From NCBI GenBank assembly GCA_036897625.1, contig JAYMTA010000434.1, positions 1 to 28,876 on the forward strand: DNA of 28,876 bases, read 5' to 3'. The first letter of the stretch is position 1. Each line of letters opens with the position of its first letter. Below the pieces are notes generated by a model. The model worked only from the letters and a program-made list of their open reading frames with translations. It had not been told where the DNA came from and made no database searches. A program made the position numbers and the translations under genes. Source of the stretch: Pelargonium cotyledonis (taxonomy: Eukaryota; Streptophyta; Magnoliopsida; Geraniales; Geraniaceae). Below are positions 1-11,500 of the stretch, piece after piece.

Positions 1-836
1 GACATCAAGTCAATATTTTAATAGAAAGTGACATGCAATATTATATAATGACGCGAGTATAAACTAAACATTTATGACGGTTAATTGCAAGTCATTTTCT
101 ATAATTTTGACACATAATTAAAAATATATTAACGAATTTTTTTAACATCATTAGTTTTGAAAACTTATTTGTACAAAATTAAGAGTTAATTTATCTATTT
201 ATACAAAGTTTGACAAAGTAAGCTTATTTTTACATTTAGTAAAAGTTTATGTATTTATTTATACAAAATTTAAAAAAATAGATCTATTTATACATTTAAT
301 AAAAATTCATGTCTCAATTATAAATACACATATACATGTCAATGTGGTCCCTTGTTTGTTTGTTTTATTATTTTAAAATTCATCCTTTTTTTTTATTTTC
401 AAAACATACTTTTGCCTTAATTTTCTTTAGAATGGCTTTTGATTTTCCAGTTTGCAAAGAATCAAAACACATTTAATTATAAAAAAAACACCATTAACAA
501 ATAGTACAATGACTTGATTGTCAAGAATGATCAAAAGTTTGAATGGAAATTGTATTTCGTTATGGTCAGTTAAACAAGTTCCAACCTGTCTGGTATATGA
601 GTACACTCAGTGACCATGTGTTCATCAATTATTAGGCATCAATCCCCAAAAATAAATGCACACAATACCTTTTAGAATGGGCAATTTGAATCAAATTGGA
701 AATTTAATTTGCATTTTTTTTCTTCTAATAAGTATGATATTAGGATCAAAATCACATAGTTGCTTATCCTTACAAGTATTTTATTGTTGATATACGGATC
801 AAGAGTACTTACACGTTAACTAATTATATAATACAG
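1..836 (+). other. Partial intron of the Tag-family glycosylase gene
   Basis: This stretch lies upstream of a clear 3' splice site (TACAG, ending at 836) and is strongly AT-rich. I see no open segment with recognisable Tag-family coding sequence, so I read it as the 3' part of the intron before the last glycosylase exon. Its start lies outside the window. It contains a degenerate repeat (listed separately) and otherwise nothing I can name. A short unrecognised exon cannot be excluded. Confidence 0.6.
142..330. repeat. Degenerate AT-rich tandem repeat, about 60-bp period
   Basis: Blocks at 181-240, 241-300 and the start of a third from 301 align without gaps at a 60-bp offset. For example, ATACAAAGTT at 201 matches ATACAAAATT at 261, and TACATTTAGT at 231 matches TACATTTAAT at 291. 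Each unit seems to be made of two related 30-bp halves, and the half at 151-180 extends the pattern on the left. The copies are diverged, so this is an old minisatellite-like expansion or the inside of an eroded element. Confidence 0.5.
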
Positions 837-1097
837 GTGAGAAAAGAATTTGGATCATTTGCCAATTATATGTGGGGGTTTGTGAATCAGAAACCGATTT
901 GCCCTCAATACAAATTTGGCCACAAGATTCCTGTCAAGACCTCAAAATCCGAGAGCATAAGCAAAGACATGGTGAGAAGAGGATTCAGGTTCGTCGGTCC
1001 AACCGTGCTTCACTCGTTCATGCAAACCGCCGGTCTGACCAACGATCACTTGATCACTTGTCATAGACACCATCAGTGCTCCGCCGCGACCGAATAA
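837..1097 (+). CDS. DNA-3-methyladenine glycosylase I (Tag family), last exon only
   Basis: The 86 codons starting at the splice acceptor (first codon GTG, valine, after TACAG) match the C-terminal third of plant Tag-type DNA-3-methyladenine glycosylases. These enzymes remove 3-methyladenine from alkylated DNA as the first step of base excision repair. Conserved blocks visible are FGSFANYMWGFVNQKP, KTSKSESISKDMVRRGFRFVGPT and SFMQTAGLTNDHL. The NDH-x3-C element (His codon 1047-1049, Cys codon 1059-1061) corresponds to the His and Cys that complete the zinc site in bacterial Tag (H175 and C179 in E. coli). The catalytic glutamate and the first half of the fold lie in exons outside the window. 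The stop is TAA at 1095-1097. The plant family has several members and I cannot say which one this is, so no gene symbol is given. Confidence 0.9.
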   Translation: MRKEFGSFANYMWGFVNQKPICPQYKFGHKIPVKTSKSESISKDMVRRGFRFVGPTVLHSFMQTAGLTNDHLITCHRHHQCSAATE

Positions 1098-2243
1098 GGA
1101 GGTCAAATTAGAATTACTTGACACCAAATAACAAGAAATGGATAACCAAGACAAAAGTAACACAAAATTTGCTCAAAATATGGAATCATATTTTCTAACT
1201 ATATAGTTACAAGGTTGGTGTGTGTATATTGAAGATCAATGAAGTAGTAGATAGGGAGATGTGGATTTTCTATTGGTACTTGTAGAGAAGAATTAAAGAA
1301 TATTGACAAGTGTTATGGTGGAGGAGACAGAGCATGTGCAGTTGAAGAGACTGAGGGGATTGGGCACAAACCATGTGATGTGTAGTGGGTGTCCGTTGCT
1401 ACTTTTTATTCCATGTGATGTGACTGACCATCTCACAAACTTTCATTATTTTTTTTTGAATTTGAATAGGTTTGTGAATGTAGTGTGGTGGATTGATCAT
1501 CATGTGCTGTATTTTTTTGATTTCTAACTTTGTATCTTGGATTTGGTGTGGAGTGGATTTGGTAATGTGGAGTGTGTGTACTTTTATGCATATATGTCAT
1601 CATAAGTATATGGAATTTTCTTCTATCTCATTCATCATGTTTGGTTGATATATTTACTTAATTTAAATTCATCATTTATAACTGATTTGAGCTATCTACT
1701 TTCTACTATTTAAAGATAACGAGGTTTAAGTAAGTTTAAAACGCGAACAACTCTTCCATTTCATATATATTTTTTTGTTTTTAATAACTCTTATTAAAAC
1801 ATTATTCACATGACACAACGAAACTTTATGTTGTTGCTCAACTTTTATCTCCAAATACTTATATAATCTAAAAATATAAACCGTCAAGATAATTAAGTCA
1901 ACTACCTACTTGTTGACCATTGCCCTGTGTGCCATTTGAACATATGATTGAATGCTCTTACCTTATCTCTCCTCCCATTGTGCAATTTTTGAGAGTAATT
2001 ATTGAGATTAATAACATGGAGTTTCTGTACTCTAAGGGATGACGCAATGGTCAAGAAACACATCTTCATGTGGGATGTCATGAATTTTAATCTCATTACG
2101 CCGGATAAGATAATGTTTGAGGTTTATGGTAGAGCTACCCTCTATTATACAGCTTAACTAGTTAGTTTTTTTTAAAAGAAAACATGAAGTTTCTTATGGA
2201 AAGGAACTAAGATAAAGAAGACAAACGAAGCGATAGAAGAGTA
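1098..2243. other. 3' UTR of the glycosylase gene and spacer before NUA
   Basis: This is AT-rich DNA after the glycosylase stop codon. The first few hundred bases probably include its 3' UTR. The short open frames at 1303-1527 (+) and 1902-2096 (-) have low-complexity translations and match no family I recognise. No RNA gene or well-defined repeat was seen. Confidence 0.6.
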
Positions 2244-2346
2244 TGGGCCTGAGCAAGATAGAAATAAAGGGAGACTACGAGAAGTTTAGGCCCAAGCCCA
2301 AATATGATGAGCTTCGTCCGATGTACGCAATTAGAAAATGAGCCCA
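2244..2346 (+). promoter_or_regulatory. Site II (TGGGCY) cluster in the NUA promoter
   Basis: Four copies of the plant site II motif, TGGGCY in either orientation, lie within about 100 bp. They are TGGGCC at 2244-2249, GGCCCA at 2289-2294, AGCCCA at 2295-2300 and AGCCCA at 2341-2346. Site II elements are bound by TCP factors and are common in promoters of housekeeping and proliferation-linked plant genes. The cluster sits 220-330 bp upstream of the NUA start codon and is followed by a CT-rich stretch (about 2400-2440) typical of a plant transcription start and 5' leader. Promoter function is inferred. Confidence 0.6.
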
Positions 2347-2446
2347 TAAGGGAGTTCCAGTTTCGAAAGGGCTCTTCGACTCTTTTCTCAGAAGCAAACC
2401 CAAATCTCATTCCCAATACATACACTCTCTCCTCTCCATTTTTTGC

Positions 2447-2557
2447 ATGCGAAACCTTCAAATTTTGCTCAAATTCCCTCTTTTTCGAATTCGGCCGTCT
2501 TTTCGCATTCTCTTCTCCACAAAGCAAATCAGCAATCAATCGACGATTTGGGGTTAG
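2447..2557 (+). promoter_or_regulatory. Candidate upstream ORF in the NUA leader (36 codons)
   Basis: The ATG at 2447 opens a 36-codon frame that closes with TAG at 2555-2557, 12 nt before the NUA start codon and in a different frame. The peptide begins MRNLQILLKFPLFR and is basic and hydrophobic, with no family recognised. It matters only if transcription starts upstream of 2447, which the CT-rich tract at about 2400-2440 makes plausible but does not prove. Confidence 0.35.
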
Positions 2558-2569
2558 GGCATCGGAGCG

Positions 2570-5500
2570 ATGCCGCTGTTCCTATCGGACGAGGAGTTCT
2601 CGCAATGCTCCAACGACGCCTCTTTGGTGGCGGAGAAGGCCGATTCCTTCATCAGAGAGCTTTTGAAGGAGCTCGACACCGTCAGGGCTCAGGCAGACGC
2701 CTCCTCCATCACCGCCGAGCAAACTTGCTCTCTTCTCGAGCAGAAGTATCTCTCCATCTCCTCTGAGTTTTCCTCTGTGGAGTCGCAGAACGTGCAGCTT
2801 CAGTCTTCTCTGGACCAGAGACTCTCGGAGCTCGCCCAAGTGCAGGCTCTAAAGCACCAACTTACTTTGCAATTGGTAATCTATAACTCGAACTCTATTT
2901 TCACCTTCATTTATGTTGTTTCGTATTGTGCGTTTTTGTTGCTGATTGAATTTTTTGAAATGATTGCAGATAGAGAAAGATGGTGAGGTAGAGAGGATGA
3001 AGACAGAGGTCTCGGAGCTCCACAAGTCCAAGAGGCAGTTGATGGAGTTAGTGGAGAACAAGGATTTGGAGATCAGTGAGAAGAATGCCACTATCAAGAG
3101 TTATCTTGATAAGATTGTAAGTAGCCTTTTTTGATATTCTGATGCAGAGTTTAAATTATCCATATCAATCTCCCATTTTGTTAGCATTATAAAAGTTAAT
3201 ATATTATTTCTCAGGGAAATGTAACTATTCTTAACCATTTGAGGTACTCAATACCATCCCGACACTCCTATTTGTATTTTTTTTCAGGTCTCCTTGACTG
3301 AAGAAGCTGCAAAGAAGGAGGCTCGTTTTAGTGAGATTGAGGCAGAGTTGGCACGCTCTCAGTCTGCTTGTGCCCGTCTCCTACAAGTCTGTTCAAATAT
3401 TCATTCCTGCTGTTTACCTCTTCAGTTTTAGTAGTGTTTTGAGTTTGTTGAATTTCTAAAACTGATTTTTTTTTGTCATACTTGCAGTTTATTTTGCTTT
3501 ATTTTGGTCAAACTATTGTTTGTATAATGAGCTTTTATGGCATAACAGTGCAAAGATAGTTAATTCATCAGTGTTTTTCATTATCACATGATTGATTAAG
3601 TATAATTAATTTCATGACGTGATATCAGTATTTTATCTCTACATATGATGTGATTTTATTTATTTATTTTTACACTCAAGATAAGAATGTGTTGCCCTCA
3701 GTCGAAAGATGTAGTTGCAAAGAGACCTCAGCATTCAAAATGTTGGGAATCTACGGATTGAGCTATTGTTTTCCTTTCCCTAAGTAGTTCTTTAGCAGTA
3801 ACATTGTTGATGTAGGATAAAAAAGGGTTTGACTAGGTTTGTGAACTTTTGCATTGCCCTATTTACTTTATTGATGTGAATTTCATCCCTTAAGTAGACA
3901 TTCTCATAAACCTGATAGAATTACAAATAAACTAACCAATTCAAAAATATGAGCCAAGTAGATTTAAAATCTTATTAAAGATATGTAACGCCAATAAACA
4001 CTAAATCAGACTAAACGAACCCTACCGCTGAGCCTCCAGTGAATCTCAAGAACCTGGAAATCCCAAAAATATATTATCAAACATGACACTATTATAGTTG
4101 TTTCTATTCCTTGTGACGTGTATTGCTTCCTATGCACCCTGAAGCTAATTTCTTTTTGGTACTTTTTGAAGTGACATGTTCAATGTGTCAAATTTGGATT
4201 TGCGCAGGAGAAAGAGCTTATTCAAAGACATAATGTTTGGCTTAATGAGGAATTGACTTCCAAAGCAGATAATCTCATTGAACTGCGTAGAACACATGCT
4301 GATCTTGAGGCTGATTTGTCTACAAAATTAGCTGAGGTAGGCAGTTTTGAAAAATTACTGTTTTTCTCCTGAGCAATTATCATTACCATTGTTATATTCA
4401 TAGTTCTGTTGAATCAGTCTTTCAATCTGTGTTCCAGGTGGAGAGACAATTTAGTGAATCCTCCAGCTCTTTAAATTGGAACAAGGAAAGAGTGAGGGAA
4501 TTAGAAATGAAATTAGTATCTGTGCAGGAGGTGCGATATATGTATATATATACTATTTGAACTTCTAATCTATGCACTTCATCTCTACTCTTTGATTCAG
4601 TTGTCTCATGGCCATTTATTTGTTGCCAATGTGAAGGAATTATGCTCATCTAAAGATGCTGCTGCAGCCAATGAAGATCGACTTTCAGCTGAACTCTCAA
4701 CAGTGAGTCATATGAGAATTATGTGCACAATGAATTGTTTATTATTTTTTTGTATGGTATTATGTGTCAGAAGCTAAAGTTGAGTTCGAGACTTCAAGTT
4801 ATTTTCATTTGTAAGACTTTAAGATAAGGAGCTTTAGGCTTCACTTGTACACTCCATGGTGTAGTTTTTCTGGTGGGTGGTTGTGTATGATAAGCTAGGA
4901 CATCTATTGGGAAATATGTGAGGGGGATGAACTATAATATTTCCTGCATGGTGTTGTTTCGTTAGGTGTCCTACTCCCAAAACTACAGGCCCTTTGTTTT
5001 TCATTTGTTATTAAGGCAGCTAGAAATAGTTCATCAAGCATGTAGTATGGGGCCATCTTTGTTGGGGCGACATAGGACTTGATGAAGTCCTCAGTCCTCA
5101 CATAAGAGGAATTGAGGGTTATAGTGGAATATACTTGGATATCATCACATTCTATAACATTTTAATATGATCACAAAAGCTAAGATCCTGAATTAATTCC
5201 TGGTATTCAGTTGTCAAGTTTTGTATAGAGCCTCTTAACTGACTTGGTAGTGGAGGTTATTTGCTTGACAACTTATGGCTAATAATGTGGTTGAGGCTGA
5301 TAATTGGTCACTTTGAGAATCTAGATTGTTGTGTATTTCGGTACGTGCATTCTTAGGTTATTGGGATATTCATTGCAAGTAGTAAGCGTCAATTCAATGG
5401 CTTAAGTTACATAAATGGAATGCTATGTAAGCTTCTCTTATTGCAACTCTGCAGGTAAATAAGCTTGTTGAACTGTATAAAGAAAGTTCAGAGGAATGGT

Positions 5501-8500
5501 CCAGAAAGGCAGGAGAGCTTGAGGGTGTGATCAAGGCTCTGGAGGTGAACTTTTGTTCATGCTAGATATCAGTATTTTAATCAGACTATTTTATGTGTTC
5601 TGTCCATTGATATTTTGTTGTGATTGTTTCAGACACATTTGATTCAAGTTGAGAGCAATCATAAAGAAATATTCGAAAAAGAAGTATCAGCGAGGAAGCA
5701 AATTGAGAAGGTTTGCTTTCTGATATTGTCATCTGATTCTGGGCTAGGCATTTCATTTGTTGATAGTTCAATGGATATAAGTTTGTTTACTTGGTACTTT
5801 GGAAATATGAGATAGCTCTTGTTTGTTTATTATTCTGCTTTTTGTTTGATTATTCTGGAAATAAGCCCTCATTGGTATTTTAAGATTTGATCACTATTTG
5901 GCCAATAACATAAGAATAATGTAGCCTATACCTTGTGTTTTATAAACAGTTGCCCAGTTGGTCTCAAGCATTCAGTTTGAGTTAGGCATACCATAGAACT
6001 GTCCAAAGTTTGCTTGAACTAAACTTTGTTATTTCGAATTTTGATCTGGTCCATGGTTTGATTGTTGTATCTAACTAGCGTGGTACACTTTCTGCTATTT
6101 TTATTATTTTGCTTGATGTTTATTTGCTCATGTTTTCCCTTTTTTTGGCTCCACATGGTTTGTCATGTTGTTGGTAAGTATGCAGACACTGTTCTTATAC
6201 TCCATGGGAATATCAATGTTATCTAATTATGATGTTTTATTTGTATTTTTTTTTTCAATTTAACTGATGAAGCTGTTTTGGTTCCCGGTAGGAGGCTGCT
6301 GATTTGAAGGAGCAACTTAAGAAGTGTGAAGCTGAAATTGAATCTAGTAGGAAAGCAAATGAGCTTAATCTGTTTCCACTTAGCAGTATCACTACAGATA
6401 CGTATGTTTCGTCCTTTTTATAAAAAAACATTATATGTAACTTGTACATAACTTGTATCTGAGTTGCACTTGCTTGATGGCATGGCACAGCATACATATT
6501 AAATGAAAGTTACTTTTGTATAGAGCATCTCATATGCCTGCTTCATGTATGAGATTGGGGTTCCAAAATTAACATGTATGCCTTTGAAGTTGTTGATTAT
6601 TCACTATGAACTATAAAACAAAAAAAATTGTGGGGCTTTTGGGTATGCCAAATGATGATTATATTCATAGGGATGAACATTAAGTAATTAAGTAAAGAAT
6701 AATTTGTTTTCTCGTGTTTTGTGTTACCGTTGGCGCCTGTAAATTATATTGAAGGGTGTCTACGTTTTGGTTGAGAAAATTAATTGGAATAGATTTTTAT
6801 CAGTATTGATTCATGGATTGAGCTCTTGAAAGATTATAATGTTTCAGATGGAGGAGTTCATTTGAAATTAATGATGTGAGTGAGGATAATAACGCCATTG
6901 TGCCCAAGATTCCAGTTGGTGTTTCAGGAACAGCTTTAGCAGCTTCCCTTCTGCGTGATGGTTGGAGTGTAAGTTATTTTGTTTCTTTCACCTGTTTCAT
7001 ATTTTTATTCTTGTAAGTTGTGACATGAATCCTTATGCTCATTGTACATTCTTTCCAGCTGGCCAAAATGTATGCCAAATACCAAGAAGCCGTCGATGCA
7101 TTTCGACATGAGCAGTTAGGAAGAAAGGAATCTGAAGCTATATTGCAGCGGGTATATCTACTATTATACTTGCTTTTTTAGCTCAGCAAACATTAGACTG
7201 ATCATTTTGGTGATTTTCTTATTGTATCTAAGTTTTGATAGATTGCGGATTACTTTTCCATTTTATTGTATGATGCAATTTTCTTACGTTTGTTCATGTA
7301 TGAACATAGTTTTTATGCATCTTTTAATAGCTTCTTGTAAATCATTGACCTGATTGGTGTTAAGAATATCCCCTTCCTCTTTTCTTATCTCATTTTTTGT
7401 TTGGACAATTGATTTATTTTTTCCAGGTTCTCCTTGAATTGGAGGAGAAAGCAGAAATCGTTTTGGATGAAAGAGGTATATGCTTGACTGTTTTGCTTTC
7501 ATCTCCCTCTGTCTCTCTTGGCGGTTGGTGTAATCAGCATATTTTTTTTTTCTTATCATGTATGCTTATTTGTGTGTTTATTCTTTATGTAGTTGAGCAT
7601 GAGAGAATGGCTGAGGCATACTCTGTGATTGACCAGAAGTTGCAGCAATCTATATTTGAACAAACAAATTTGGAGAAAACAATCCAGGAATTGAAGGTTC
7701 CCACAGTTCTTTCTGCACAGCTATGTCTTCTTGTTACTTTTATGTGCTTGGCACTTATTCGTTTTCTGTTCAGGCTGATTTGAGGAGGCATGAACGTGAT
7801 TATACTTTGGCTCAGAAAGAGATTGTTGATCTCCAGCGACAGGTAATGAGAAGAGCTTCAAAACTGTGATTTAATATAAAAGAATTTGAATCAGCAGCAT
7901 CTTATTTATACATGGTATTCAATTTATGTTTAATTATAATTATAGAATATGGTGCTCCATGGTCGATTTTATGTATTTTTTCATAAGCGTGCTTTAGATT
8001 TCATTTGATTAGAGCAGTGACATACGGATCCATTGATAACCTGGATGATACATTATCTGAAATCTTTGGTATCATTCCATTGATAACCTGGATGATACAC
8101 TATCTGAAATCTTTGGTATCATTTTTCCTTTGTGAACTTGTAATTTTGGCATAACATATGGGTTATATGATTTAGGTCACAATTCTTCTCAAGGAATGCC
8201 GTGACATACAACTTCGTTTTGGATCTTCTGGGAGTGATTATGTTGAGGATAATCAACTAATTGCTACCGTCGAAATGAATGGAGAGTCTGATGCTGAAAA
8301 GATTATTTCCGAACGCCTGGTATATATATATATATATATTTATATGTCTTGATCCTTGTATTAATTTTTGGTGTCTTCCATGACTGTCTGTGTGAGTTGA
8401 GCATTATTCTTTTCAAAACTAAATGACATCTCTAATTGTGAATGTGTTAACAGTTGACCTTTAAGGATATAAATGGGTTAGTTGAGCAGAATGTGCAGCT

Positions 8501-11500
8501 TAGGAGCCTCGTCCGCAATCTTTCTGACCAGATTGACAAAAGAGAACTTGAACTCAAGGTAATATAGGAATTCATGTCTACATGCATAGTTTTTGAGTTT
8601 TGAAAATTAATTTTCATGTCATAGGATTTATTTCTATTATTTAATTGCAGGAAAAACTAGAAATTAAGCTCAAAACACAAGCCGATGAGGCTGCCTCTAA
8701 AGTTTCTGCAGTGTTACAAAGAGCTGAAGAGCAAGGGCGCATGATCGAATCATTACACTCCTCTGTAAGCTTTATTTTTGGTCCACTTTTATTTGTGTGC
8801 TTTATTTATTTTAGTTTTAAATGTAGCATTGGTTTCATGTATATGTTACATATGTGTTTCTATTTCTCTATTCCTGCATAGGTTGCTATGTATAAAAGGT
8901 TATACGAAGAGGAACACAAACTTAATGCATCTTATCCCCCTTCGTCAGAGGCAGCTCCAGGTTCTCTTTCATGCACTTTACTTGGTAGTTATTCTTATAC
9001 TGTACACATCTAGACAACTGTTAAAAGAATGTTGAATGCAGTATTGAAAAGTGAGTGGGGATGTGATTCAGATTTAGAAAAGAGTTCTACTGGAATATGA
9101 TAGGGCGAAAGTGAGGTTTGTTAAGGTGTCTGAAGTCTGAACCCATAGTTGTACTTTTTGATAGTTGTCTTTCTTAATTTGTCACAAATTTTCTTAGTGA
9201 AGAAATTCTGAACTGAGAACCACCACCTTCCCTGTAGTCCGGCGAGAAGTTAATTTTCATTAGTTTCTTACTTTCTTTGGTTTATGAATACCCAACTTAC
9301 ATATTCAGTTGTCTAATATTTAAGAAATGTTAATACTAGACATTAAGCTTATTGTTCCATCATGCCAACCTGTGGTCACTGTCTGCTGCACGTATAATTG
9401 GTTTCATTTTAGCGACTTCCTAAGAGGTGGTAGTTGTGTCGAGTGTCTGAATGTCAAAGTAGTAGGTGCAGCTGGAGTTATTACAGGATCTCATATGAGT
9501 GGTTAGTGGCCAATGATGTTGTGGTGGTATTAATAATATAAGGCAGACTAAATGCTTGCCTAAGGGAATACATCTTGATGTTGTATGCTGTGATTTTCCT
9601 ACAGTTGCAGAAGATAGAAGAAAAGACTTGAGGCTTCTTGTTGAGGGTTCTCAGGTATGAATGGTGATTTTTGGGAACTGGCTTGTTGCTGCGTGATATT
9701 GCTGTACTGTTCTCTAATGCACTAAACATTATACACTGCAGGAAGCTACTAAAAAACTGCAAGAACAGGCTGCTGTACGAATAAGAAGTCTTGAAGATGA
9801 TTTTGCAAAGTCCAGGTGATGATCAACCCATATATGTTTATTAGAAAGTATAAAACATGTTTTTGTTTTGGTTGCTCCGCAACTGCATTGCAAATGGGAG
9901 TACAATGTAATTGTCTTTTGTGGTTGCGTTTATCATCGTTTATAATCTATAAGTTTTTCTACCAGTAGTCTGCCTCTGAATCTTTGCATGTAAGATTGAA
10001 ATTATAACTTTCTTTTTATTCAATGAGTACATTTATATTTTTATGTTTTATGAGGCTTTATTGTTGTATTTTAGTTTCTGGCTGTTATATGACTATTGAT
10101 TGCGATCTTTTTATGCTTAATTAATCTTGTTTCTCAGGAGTGAGATTATCACACTACGATCTGAGCGGGATAAGTTGTCTTTGGAAGCAACTTTTGCCAG
10201 AGACAGACTTGATTGCTTCATGAAAGAATATGAACATCAGGTGAATGTCCTCTTTGTCTTTTCTTTGTCCTATTGTATAAATTCTAACTCTATTAATGTT
10301 ATATTTGATTACAAATGATGTATATGATATGCCAGAGAAATGAAGTCAATGGTGTTTTAGCAAGAAACGTGGAATTTTCACAGTTGGTTTTAGAATACCA
10401 GCGAAAGTTGCGTGAAAGTTCAGAATCACTTCATGCTGCTGAGGAGTTATCACGGAAGTTAAATATGGAGGTAAGAAACTATATTAAAGTTACTAAACAA
10501 AAACATCAATGTTCTTATTTTAATATTACTATGTTATATCTTTAATTCTATAGGTAACAGTTCAGAAACATGAGAATGAAATTTTATCAAATGCTGAAAA
10601 GAGAGCATGTGAAGAGGTTCGTAGTTTATCTGAGAGAGTCTACCGTTTGCAAGCTAGTTTGGACACTCTTCAGAGTACTGAAGAAGTTCGCGAGGTATGA
10701 TATATTTGTGAACTATGATATTTGCCACTTGTAATGTCCCGTCTCATCTGTATATTTTTTTGGGATCTATAGGAGGCAAGAGCTGTGGAGAGGAGAAAAC
10801 AAGACGAGTATGTAAAGAAGATTGAGGTGGGTTCTCATAAGTCATAAGTTCACTGATATTACTTTCTATGCAAATATAGGTGTATCTGCTTTACAAATCT
10901 GTGACCAAGATAGAATTCATTCTTTATATTTTTTTGTAACTGAAAAAGAGAGGAAGAAGTCATGCTGAAGTGTTTCTGTTTCTGGCATAATCATAATATT
11001 CATTTTGTAGCTTAAAAATATAAAGGGGAACTATCTAGACAGTTTTGAAGAGACTCTTTAGGAGATATGTAATAGGCATCTTATTAATCTGTGATAAATT
11101 AAAATCTGTATTCAGATGAATTTTCAGCATCTTGCATGTAGCAAAAAAATTACTAGATTCATAATCATAGATAACAAACTTAAAAATGGCTCAAACAACC
11201 TCCTAAATTGTTAGGAAGGATTGATGATGGTTTTGAATACAGACAAATGTTTCACTTCATATTTTTTTTTATAGGAACAATGAGATCTTATTGAGTGTAC
11301 GATTATTTTGCAGAGGGAATGGGCTGAGGCTAAGAAAGAGCTGCAGGAAGAGCGAGACAATGTTCGGAATCTCACTCTTGACCGTGAGCAGACATTAAAA
11401 AATGCCATGAGACAAGTTGAAGAAATGGGGAAAGAGTTGGCTAATGCCTTGCATGCTGTTGCATCTGCTGAGACTCGGGCTGGTGTAGCTGAGGTATTAG

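Noticed and set aside
1303-1527. Possible small gene after the glycosylase exon
   Set aside because: The product is low-complexity and hydrophobic near its end, has no homology I recognise, and lies where the 3' UTR or spacer is expected.
2207-2539. Antisense open frame of 110 codons over the NUA promoter and leader
   Set aside because: There is no recognisable domain and it covers the promoter motifs. It is most simply a chance frame.
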